A stretch of 12,065 nucleotides of DNA from an uncultured Lachnospiraceae bacterium (GTDB taxonomy: Bacteria; Bacillota_A; Clostridia; Lachnospirales; Lachnospiraceae): positions 1 through 12,065 of the forward strand of contig CAJUOF010000242.1 in assembly GCA_910587905.1 (NCBI GenBank). Reading direction: 5' to 3'. A program made the translations under genes and the position numbers. Positions 6,441 through 12,065 of the stretch are shown one piece after another (the first letter of the stretch is position 1; each line of letters starts with the position of its first letter). Below the pieces are notes generated by a model. That model had not been told where the DNA came from and made no database searches. It worked only from the letters and a program-made list of their open reading frames with translations.

Positions 6441-8257
6441 AAAAACGGCAGAGAAGTTCGTTTGGCAGGCAGTTGGTCTTTCGTCTGGGCGGCTGCCTGT
6501 TTTTTTCCATGGTGCTCATCGGCATCTGCCTGTTTCTGGATATCCGGGAGACCAGGCAGAGAAACCTGTTTTACATGGAACGACTGAACGAGCAGTGGGA
6601 GGAGGAGCTTAAGTTCATGGTGTCCAACGTGGACCGGATGCGTTTCCTGCATTTGATCGACGACGGGATGGACCGGATCATGAATGGGCCGCAGGAGCGG
6701 GGCGGGCGGGAGAGCCAGGTTGAGAGGGAACGGTATGTCAGGAATCTGCTCAACGGTCTCGGCATGGTGAATTCCAACGTGCTGCGGGCGACCATCGTGA
6801 CTGCGGACGGCAGCATCTATGGCAATTACGTGGAGGATTCCCGGAGCAGTGTCGCGCTGGCGGAGGAAATGCGCTTGTATGTGACGGAGAGCGGAAAGAA
6901 CCGCAGGGCGGTGACGGACGTGTATGAGGGGGAGATCAACCTGGTGCCCTATACCCTTCTGACCCTCAGCTATCCCCTCTATCCGGTGGAGGGAGCGGAG
7001 AGCCTGGGGACCATTTACATTGACCTGGATTTCGGTGCGATGAGGGAGCGGTTCGACGGGGTGAGAAGGCAGGAGGGGTGGTCCGGCTTCATACTGAACG
7101 GAAACGGGGCGATCTATCCCTCTGAGGATGCCCTGCCGGAAGCGGCGGACGGGGAATGGAGGAGGCGGGCCGCAGAGATCGCAGCCGAAAAGGGGGGCAG
7201 GGGCCTGCTGCCTGTCGGGGGACGGGATCACGTGGCCTGTGTGAAATACCTGGAGGAGCTGGACTGGTATCTGGTCCAGTGTGTGAGCCGGGGCTCTTTT
7301 GTCTTTCAGGCGGGCCGGGGGATCTGGGTCCTTGCCTTCTGGGTGATCCTGCTGCTGTGCGGACAGATCTGGGCGGGGGCCCTGGCGGCCAGGCGGATCA
7401 GTGCGCCGATCAAGGAGCTCGCCCTGGTCATGAGCCGGGCGTCCACCAGGGAAAACAGGTGCCTGACGGCGGCGGAGTGCCGGGAGGACGATCCGGCGGA
7501 GGTGTATGAGATCTCCAGGGGATACAATGCGCTGCTGGAACGGATCGAGGAGAATATCATCCGGGAATATGAAATTGAGCTGAACCAGAAAAGGACGGAG
7601 CTCCAAATGCTGCAATACCAGGTCAACCCGCATTTTCTCTACAACACGCTGAATGCGATCAGCGCCATTGCCAGGCTTTATGACACGCCTTACATCTCGG
7701 AGGTGTCGGAAAGTCTTTCCCGGCTCTTTTCTTACAGCGTGAAGGGCGGCCAGGATGCGGCTCTTCGGGAGGAGCTTGACTGCCTCCGGAATTACATCCA
7801 TATCCAGAAGGTCCGCTTTCCGGAGAAGTTCGAGGTGTCCTGGGAGGTGGAACCGGGGCTGGAAGCGTGCCGGGTGCCGAAGCTGTTATTGCAGCCGCTG
7901 GTGGAAAACGCCATCGACCACGGCATTGCGCCCAAAGGGGAAAAGGGCCGGATCGAGATCCGCATCGGATACGGGGAGGAGCCCGGCACGGGGGAGATCC
8001 TGGTGGAGGACGACGGCGTGGGGATCTCGGAGGACGAGCTGGGGAGGCTTCGGGCCGCCCTGGAGGGGGCGGAGCCTTCCCGGGATCCCGAGGGCGGGAT
8101 CGGAATCCGGAATGTCCATATGCGGGTGCGGAATTATTACGGGGCGCGGTACGGAGTTGTTTTGCGGAGCAGGGAGGGATGCGGCACGCAGGTGCGCATT
8201 TTGTTCCCGGCGGAAGGAAAGGGGGCGGTGCGCCGTGAACGTGATCGTTGCGGATGA
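6437..8257 (+). CDS. Sensor histidine kinase, YesM type
   Basis: A 606-residue membrane kinase. The order is: cytoplasmic basic N-terminus; transmembrane helix 1 (about 17-34); a large extracellular sensor domain (about 35-294), probably of Cache type but not firmly recognisable by eye; transmembrane helix 2 (about 295-317); a HAMP-like linker; a His_kinase domain with phosphoacceptor His399 in QVNPHFLYNTLN; and an HATPase domain with the N box VENAIDHG (Asn491), the G1 box DDGVGI (525-530) and the G2 box GGIGIRN (553-559). This is the arrangement of the YesM/LytS-related group that partners AraC-type regulators. The ATG at 6437 overlaps the preceding stop, behind AGGGGAGGTG (6417-6426). Its 3' end overlaps the regulator by 23 bases. 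It likely responds to an extracellular sugar, directly or through the solute-binding protein, and phosphorylates the next gene product. Confidence 0.95.
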   Translation: MKKRQRSSFGRQLVFRLGGCLFFSMVLIGICLFLDIRETRQRNLFYMERLNEQWEEELKFMVSNVDRMRFLHLIDDGMDRIMNGPQERGGRESQVERERYVRNLLNGLGMVNSNVLRATIVTADGSIYGNYVEDSRSSVALAEEMRLYVTESGKNRRAVTDVYEGEINLVPYTLLTLSYPLYPVEGAESLGTIYIDLDFGAMRERFDGVRRQEGWSGFILNGNGAIYPSEDALPEAADGEWRRRAAEIAAEKGGRGLLPVGGRDHVACVKYLEELDWYLVQCVSRGSFVFQAGRGIWVLAFWVILLLCGQIWAGALAARRISAPIKELALVMSRASTRENRCLTAAECREDDPAEVYEISRGYNALLERIEENIIREYEIELNQKRTELQMLQYQVNPHFLYNTLNAISAIARLYDTPYISEVSESLSRLFSYSVKGGQDAALREELDCLRNYIHIQKVRFPEKFEVSWEVEPGLEACRVPKLLLQPLVENAIDHGIAPKGEKGRIEIRIGYGEEPGTGEILVEDDGVGISEDELGRLRAALEGAEPSRDPEGGIGIRNVHMRVRNYYGARYGVVLRSREGCGTQVRILFPAEGKGAVRRERDRCG

Positions 8258-9725
8258 CGAATTTTTTGCCAGAAAGGCCCTGGTCAAAATGCTGGAGGAG
8301 ATGGATCTTCCCATTACCGTCTGCGGGGAGGGGGAGAACGGGAAGGAGGTCATGGAGCTGCTGAGGACGCGGCCGGTGGACCTGGTCATCACCGACATTC
8401 GGATGCCGGAGATGGACGGGCTCGCCCTTGCGAAATTTATCAGGGAACAGGGGTATCCCACGGACGTGATCATCGAAACCGGCTATGCGGATTTCGACTA
8501 CGCGAAGACGGCGATCCACTATGGGGTGAAGGAGTATATCATCAAGCCGTTAAACGGGCAGGAGCTTTGTGACAGTGTTCGGAAGGTGCTTGAGGAACGA
8601 AGCCGAACGGGCATGGAGGTTTTTGCTTTTTCGGATATTGTGAGGAATGCGGGCGTCTGTCGGCAGATCTTCGGCCGGGAAGGGAGCTGGGGGGACCGAA
8701 GCTTCTGCATGGTCCTGGCAAACGGAAGGGATCCGGTGCGGGACGAGCCGTTCCTGGGGGAATGGCTGAGGAAGCACGGGGAGTTTAAGGAGCTGCGCAG
8801 TTTTTATTTCGCCGGCAGGAACGAAGGGGTCTGGCTGGCTTTTTCGGACGAGCGGAGGGAGGTGTCCGGCCTGTTTGGCCGGCGGGCCGTCCTGGAGCTT
8901 AAGACGCATCTGCCGGCGCAGGTGCAGGTGAGCTTCAGTCTGTGGCACGGGGGGATCGGGGAGCTGGAGACGGCCTACAGTGAGTGCGTGTATGCCATCA
9001 ATGAACGGATATTGAGACGGGAACGGGTTTTTTTCTACCGGCAGGAAAAGCAGATGGAGGAGATCCTGACGGTGGAGCAGGAGCGGAGGCTCTATCAGGC
9101 GGCCGAGTCGGGAGCGCTGGAGGCGGCCGAGTCGGTGGTCTGGGAGGTCTTTTTGGAAGCTCAGTCAAAAGAGCGGAACATTTACAGTTTTTTTGCGGCG
9201 CTGATGCGGGTCTTTTTTGTGCTGAACCGGGTGTTTTACCGGGGAGGGGTGGAACTGGGCCACGGGACGCAGACGGCCGGATACCTGCTGTTTGACTTTA
9301 AGATCGACATGTACCGGTTTTATGATTTGGAGGACGTGTGGGGGTATGTGGAGATGCTGCTGCGGGAGGTGTGCGAGCAGAATGCGGAGACGGATGTCTC
9401 GGTGGCGAAAAACCTGGTCGATTATCTGGAACAGCATTATGCGGATGACATTTCCCTGGGAGAGCTTGCGAAGGGGCGGTATTTCATGAGCATCAGCTAT
9501 CTGAGCCGCCTGTTTAAGGAGTACACGGGGCAGACGTTTGCCAAATACCTGACGAAGCTTCGCATGGACAAGGCGAAGCGGTTTCTGGAATGCGGCCGGA
9601 TGGCGGTCAGCGATGTGGCGGTCTGCACGGGCTATAGCGATGCGTCGCATTTCGCACAGATTTTCCGGAAGACCTACGGCGTGTCCCCCAGGGAGTATCA
9701 GAAGCGGTTTTTGAAGGAGGGATGA
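8235..9725 (+). CDS. Response regulator, YesN type (receiver plus AraC-family DNA-binding domain)
   Basis: A 496-residue cytoplasmic regulator. The N-terminal receiver has the acidic pocket Asp7-Asp8, phosphoacceptor Asp54 in LVITDIRMPEMDG, Thr82 in ETGYADF and Lys104 in YIIKPLNG. The middle (about 120-390) has no domain I can name confidently; its later part (SFSLWHGGIGELETAYSEC, then INERIL and RVFFY) resembles the degenerate region common in YesN proteins. The C-terminal 100 residues (393-490) are a double helix-turn-helix of AraC type, with SISYLSRLFKEYTGQTFAKYL and SDASHFAQIFRKTYGVSPREY. The start is GTG 8235, behind AAAGGGGG at 8217-8225; it lies within the kinase gene. The open frame continues further upstream, but that part is an out-of-frame shadow of the kinase. 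The likely target is the amylase promoter downstream and perhaps its own operon. Confidence 0.95.
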   Translation: MNVIVADDEFFARKALVKMLEEMDLPITVCGEGENGKEVMELLRTRPVDLVITDIRMPEMDGLALAKFIREQGYPTDVIIETGYADFDYAKTAIHYGVKEYIIKPLNGQELCDSVRKVLEERSRTGMEVFAFSDIVRNAGVCRQIFGREGSWGDRSFCMVLANGRDPVRDEPFLGEWLRKHGEFKELRSFYFAGRNEGVWLAFSDERREVSGLFGRRAVLELKTHLPAQVQVSFSLWHGGIGELETAYSECVYAINERILRRERVFFYRQEKQMEEILTVEQERRLYQAAESGALEAAESVVWEVFLEAQSKERNIYSFFAALMRVFFVLNRVFYRGGVELGHGTQTAGYLLFDFKIDMYRFYDLEDVWGYVEMLLREVCEQNAETDVSVAKNLVDYLEQHYADDISLGELAKGRYFMSISYLSRLFKEYTGQTFAKYLTKLRMDKAKRFLECGRMAVSDVAVCTGYSDASHFAQIFRKTYGVSPREYQKRFLKEG

Positions 9726-9755
9726 AAGCGTGCGCGGGCATTCGGCGGAAATTGT

Positions 9756-9783
9756 AAAAAAAACAACAGTGAAGTCGAAAAAA
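9756..9783 (+). promoter_or_regulatory. Paired A-tracts upstream of the amylase promoter, possible regulator site
   Basis: Eight A residues (9756-9763) and six A residues (9778-9783) begin 22 bases apart, about two helical turns, just upstream of the predicted promoter. AraC-type regulators often bind direct repeats with such phasing near a weak -35. The repeats share little beyond the A-tract, so this is only a candidate. Confidence 0.25.
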
Positions 9784-9789
9784 TATCAT

Positions 9790-9818
9790 GGTGGAGGGGT
9801 GGCCGCTTTTGATACAAT
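9790..9818 (+). promoter_or_regulatory. Possible weak, activator-dependent promoter of the amylase
   Basis: TACAAT (9813-9818) matches five of six -10 bases. The region 17-18 bp upstream (TGGTGG/GGTGGA) is unlike a -35. It lies 35 bases before the GTG start, in the 127-base gap after the response regulator gene. A good -10 with a poor -35 fits control by an activator, here plausibly the adjacent AraC-type regulator. Read-through from the upstream operon is also possible, as no terminator is seen in this gap. Confidence 0.4.
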
Positions 9819-9835
9819 GAACCCGAATTCAACAG

Positions 9836-9843
9836 AAGGAGGG
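9836..9843 (+). promoter_or_regulatory. Ribosome binding site that decides the GTG start of the amylase
   Basis: AAGGAGGG ends 9 bases before GTG 9853. The nearer ATG at 9846 is in another frame and meets a stop after nine codons. Starting at 9853 gives a textbook lipoprotein signal peptide. Confidence 0.8.
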
Positions 9844-9852
9844 TTATGTGCA

Positions 9853-11901
9853 GTGAAAAAAAGGAACTTTGGTAAGAAGGCGCTGTCGGCGGGGCTGGCT
9901 TTTCTCCTGCTTTTGCTTGCGGGCTGTCAGGAGCAGGCGGAACCCGGGTCTGAGTCCCCTTCCGTTTCCGAGGAGGTAAAGACGGAGGCGGCCGCGGGCC
10001 AGACGGAGACGGCGGGCCAGGAGGAGACTTCCGGGCCGATGGCGGTGGTGTCGAATTTTACCGCCAAGGACGGTGTCATTGACGAGCAGGAGGGTGACGT
10101 TTTCTACGAGATCTATGTGCGGGCGTTCCGGGATTCCGACGGGGACCACATCGGTGATTTCAAGGGACTGGAGGAACAGGTCCCGTACCTGGCGGACCTG
10201 GGGATCACGGGGATCTGGCTGATGCCGGTCACGGCTTCGTCCAGCACCCACGGCTACAGCGTGGATGATTATTATGACGTGGCCAGCGACTACGGGACGA
10301 TGGAAGAGTTCGAGAGCATGCTGGAGACCTGCCATGAGAATGGGATCAAGGTGATCATGGACCTGGTGGTGAACCACTGCGGAGGAAATAACGAGTGGTT
10401 CCTGGAGGCGCTCAAGGGGCCCACCCTGGAGGACGGAAGCCCCAATCCTTACTGGGATTATTTTACCTTTGTGCCCAGTGACGCCAATTACGTGGAGAAG
10501 ACGGCCGAGGAGATCCATCAGGAGGAGGAGGCGTATCTGGCGGAGCACGGAAGCATGGACGGGTACGAGACGCAGTATCCGCTTTACGACAATGCGACCT
10601 ATGGGCCGGAGCAGACGGTGTGGAGAAGCACCGACGAGCTGGCCGAGAGGATGGTCTCCGGGGGGCAGGTAGAGAGTGCGGACGATATTGTTTCTGGTTA
10701 CAATTTTATCGGTATTTTCGGTTCCGGAATGCCGGATCTCAACTTTGAAAGCGAGGCCCTTCGGGAGGAGATCAACAACGTGGGCGCCTTCTGGCTGGAA
10801 AAGGGCGTAGACGGCTTCCGTCTGGACGCGGCCCGTCACGTGTACGGCGATTTTTATTCCAATATTTACAGCGACTATATCTTTGAAAAGAATATGGATT
10901 TCTGGAAAGGCTTCCGCGCTTCTCTGGAAGAGAAATACCCTGACGCATACCTGGTAGGCGAGGTGTGGGAGAAGGACACGGACAACGTGGTGCCGTTTGT
11001 GTCCGACGGAGGACTCCACAGCATCTTTGACTTTAATCTTTCCGGAAAGATCTACGAGGCGGTGTCCAATGAGTCCACGGCCTATGATTCGGCGGCGGCG
11101 TCCGAGACCAACAAGCTGACGGACGGCACGGACCTGAACATCGTGAAAGATTTGATCACTTATTACAACAAGCTGGGCAAAGGCTCGGATTATGAATTCA
11201 TTGACTGCCCGTTCATTACGAACCACGATCAGAACCGTCTGTTCAGCCTTCTTCATTATCAGTTTGACGAAACGGCGGACGACATTCTGGTGGCCAACGT
11301 CCTTCTGGACGAGAACGAGAAGCCGGTCCTGAGGGAGGATGCGGACAAGGCGGAAAGCCGGGTCAAGGTGGCGGCCGACATCCTTCTGACTCTTCCGGGC
11401 AAGCCCTTCCTCTACTACGGGGAAGAGATCGGCATGGACGGCGCAAAGCCGGACAGCCAGATCCGGGAATGCATGGGATGGTTCGAGGAGCCCTTCGCCG
11501 GCGGGACCGGAAAGGCGGGACTGGCCGATTACGAGGAGGCGCATTACAGCCTGGGCGGAGACGCTTCCGTGGAAGCGCAGCAGGACGACCCGGAATCCAT
11601 CCTTTCCCATTACAAAGAGGTCATCAAAGTGAGGAAGGAAACGCCGGCCCTGATGAACGGGGACATCGACGAGTACGTCCTGGACTCTCAGGAGATCGTA
11701 TCTTATATCCGCATGACGGGGGATCAGCGGGTCCTGGTGCTGATCAACCTGACCGGGAAGGAGATAGTGCAGGAGCTGGAAGCGGACCCGAATTACGGCG
11801 CCTTCACCAACGTCCTGTTCCGGTCCTCCGTGGACGAGACCAGCGGCCTTGAGGGGACGACCCTGACCCTGGCCCCCTATTCCATGGTGGTTCTTGAGTA
11901 G
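9853..11901 (+). CDS. Alpha-amylase lipoprotein, GH13 (probably subfamily 36)
   Basis: A 682-residue surface enzyme expected to hydrolyse alpha-1,4 bonds of starch or maltodextrin. Residues 1-24 are a lipoprotein signal with lipobox LAGC (Cys25). Residues 26-80 are an acidic Ser/Thr/Glu-rich spacer. The barrel starts near VFYEIYVRAF (83). GH13 motifs: region I DLVVNH (170-175); the fifth region MPDLN (293-297), the signature reported for subfamily GH13_36; region II GFRLDAARH with Arg323 and nucleophile Asp325; region III GEVWE with acid/base Glu370; and region IV TNHDQN with Asp459. All catalytic residues are present. A beta-sandwich-like C-terminal domain follows, with VLVLINLTG and PYSMVVLE. 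About 115 residues separate region I from MPDLN, longer than in compact members, so domain B seems expanded. Related GH13_36 enzymes include the lipoprotein AmyA of Thermotoga maritima. Transferase activity or pullulan cleavage cannot be excluded. Confidence 0.93.
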   Translation: MKKRNFGKKALSAGLAFLLLLLAGCQEQAEPGSESPSVSEEVKTEAAAGQTETAGQEETSGPMAVVSNFTAKDGVIDEQEGDVFYEIYVRAFRDSDGDHIGDFKGLEEQVPYLADLGITGIWLMPVTASSSTHGYSVDDYYDVASDYGTMEEFESMLETCHENGIKVIMDLVVNHCGGNNEWFLEALKGPTLEDGSPNPYWDYFTFVPSDANYVEKTAEEIHQEEEAYLAEHGSMDGYETQYPLYDNATYGPEQTVWRSTDELAERMVSGGQVESADDIVSGYNFIGIFGSGMPDLNFESEALREEINNVGAFWLEKGVDGFRLDAARHVYGDFYSNIYSDYIFEKNMDFWKGFRASLEEKYPDAYLVGEVWEKDTDNVVPFVSDGGLHSIFDFNLSGKIYEAVSNESTAYDSAAASETNKLTDGTDLNIVKDLITYYNKLGKGSDYEFIDCPFITNHDQNRLFSLLHYQFDETADDILVANVLLDENEKPVLREDADKAESRVKVAADILLTLPGKPFLYYGEEIGMDGAKPDSQIRECMGWFEEPFAGGTGKAGLADYEEAHYSLGGDASVEAQQDDPESILSHYKEVIKVRKETPALMNGDIDEYVLDSQEIVSYIRMTGDQRVLVLINLTGKEIVQELEADPNYGAFTNVLFRSSVDETSGLEGTTLTLAPYSMVVLE

Positions 11902-11949
11902 ATAGCAAAGCGACGGCGGTCTTTCCGCAAAAAGACGGAGCAAAGCAAA

Positions 11950-11996
11950 GGGGCTGTCAGGAAATGCCGGATTTTAAGCATTTGAGCCCCTGACAG
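11950..11996 (+). repeat. Hairpin with two competing outer stems
   Basis: An inner stem AAATGC/GCATTT (11962-11967 with 11978-11983) can be closed in either of two ways: CTGTCAGG/CCTGACAG (11954-11961 with 11989-11996, 8 bp) or GGGGCT/AGCCCC (11950-11955 with 11985-11990, 6 bp). The two outer stems share bases and exclude each other. No T-run follows directly. It sits between the amylase stop and the terminator and may protect the 3' end of the mRNA. A weaker hairpin, GTCTTT/AAAGAC (11919-11924 with 11931-11936), precedes it. Confidence 0.55.
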
Positions 11997-12054
11997 AAAG
12001 ATTCCCACAAAAATCAGTGTTCCATAGACACTGCATTCTTGTGGGAATCTTTTT
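11997..12054 (+). terminator. Strong rho-independent terminator after the amylase
   Basis: A 14-bp perfect stem (11997-12010 with 12039-12052, core GATTCCCACAA/TTGTGGGAATC) continues, after a mismatch, into AAT/ATT and CAGTGT/ACACTG (12015-12020 with 12028-12033) around a 7-base loop. The T-run at 12050-12054 follows the core stem and an AT-rich stretch comes after. It is placed to end the amylase transcript about 95 bases after the stop. Confidence 0.88.
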
Positions 12055-12065
12055 ATTATATAGCC

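Noticed and set aside
6182..7801. Minus-strand open frame of 539 codons across the SBP end and the kinase
   Set aside because: It crosses two well-supported genes, is rich in Pro, His, Arg and Leu, and has no recognisable domain or ribosome site. It is a codon-bias shadow.
7755..8234. Upstream extension of the response regulator frame
   Set aside because: The translation is Arg/Ser-rich and out of frame with the kinase domain that truly occupies these bases. The receiver begins at GTG 8235 behind a ribosome site.
9844..11943. Long open frame on the minus strand opposite the amylase (699 codons)
   Set aside because: It mirrors the amylase codon pattern in a GC-rich gene, has a His/Val/Arg-rich composition unlike real proteins, and the plus strand shows all GH13 motifs.
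12055..12060. ATTATA, read on the minus strand as a TATAAT -10 box
   Set aside because: It lies in an AT-rich terminator tail at the window edge. No -35 or gene can be tied to it.

Overview
The window reads as chromosome from a fairly GC-rich Gram-positive anaerobe of the Clostridia, most likely a Lachnospiraceae-type gut bacterium. The basis is purine-rich AGGAGG-type ribosome sites, TTG and GTG starts, a YesM/YesN-type two-component pair, a GH13 amylase lipoprotein of Firmicutes type, and a U-tract terminator. The taxonomic call is inference from gene content and style; no marker gene is present. All eight genes lie on the plus strand. I see no rRNA, tRNA, CRISPR array, transposase or phage gene.

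Layout. (1) 1-2590: the 3' part of an NhaC-family Na+/H+ antiporter, overlapped by 11 bases by an ALDH3-type aldehyde dehydrogenase that starts with TTG. (2) 2624-4938: a promoter, malQ (4-alpha-glucanotransferase), a small helix-turn-helix regulator that ends in a WYL-family C-terminal (WCX-like) domain but has no room for the WYL domain itself, and a hairpin-plus-T terminator. (3) 4939-5091: a structured intergenic stretch with three successive hairpins, one of them an 11-bp perfect inverted repeat, bracketed by a 9-bp direct repeat, followed by an extended -10 promoter. (4) 5139-9725: a tightly coupled trio of solute-binding protein, YesM-type sensor kinase and YesN/AraC-type response regulator; kinase and regulator each start inside the gene before. 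(5) 9726-11901: a possible activator-dependent promoter and a secreted alpha-amylase lipoprotein with the MPDLN signature of GH13 subfamily 36. (6) 11902-12054: hairpins, then a strong terminator.

How it may work together (inference). The amylase would cleave starch or maltodextrin at the cell surface. The solute-binding protein, encoded without any transporter permease but fused by overlap to the kinase and regulator genes, may present a released sugar to the sensor kinase. The regulator may then activate the amylase promoter just downstream. MalQ would process imported maltodextrins in the cytoplasm. The antiporter/aldehyde dehydrogenase pair looks unrelated to glucan use. The most interesting items are the three-component sensing cassette, the WYL-less regulator, and the structured element at 4937-5033.
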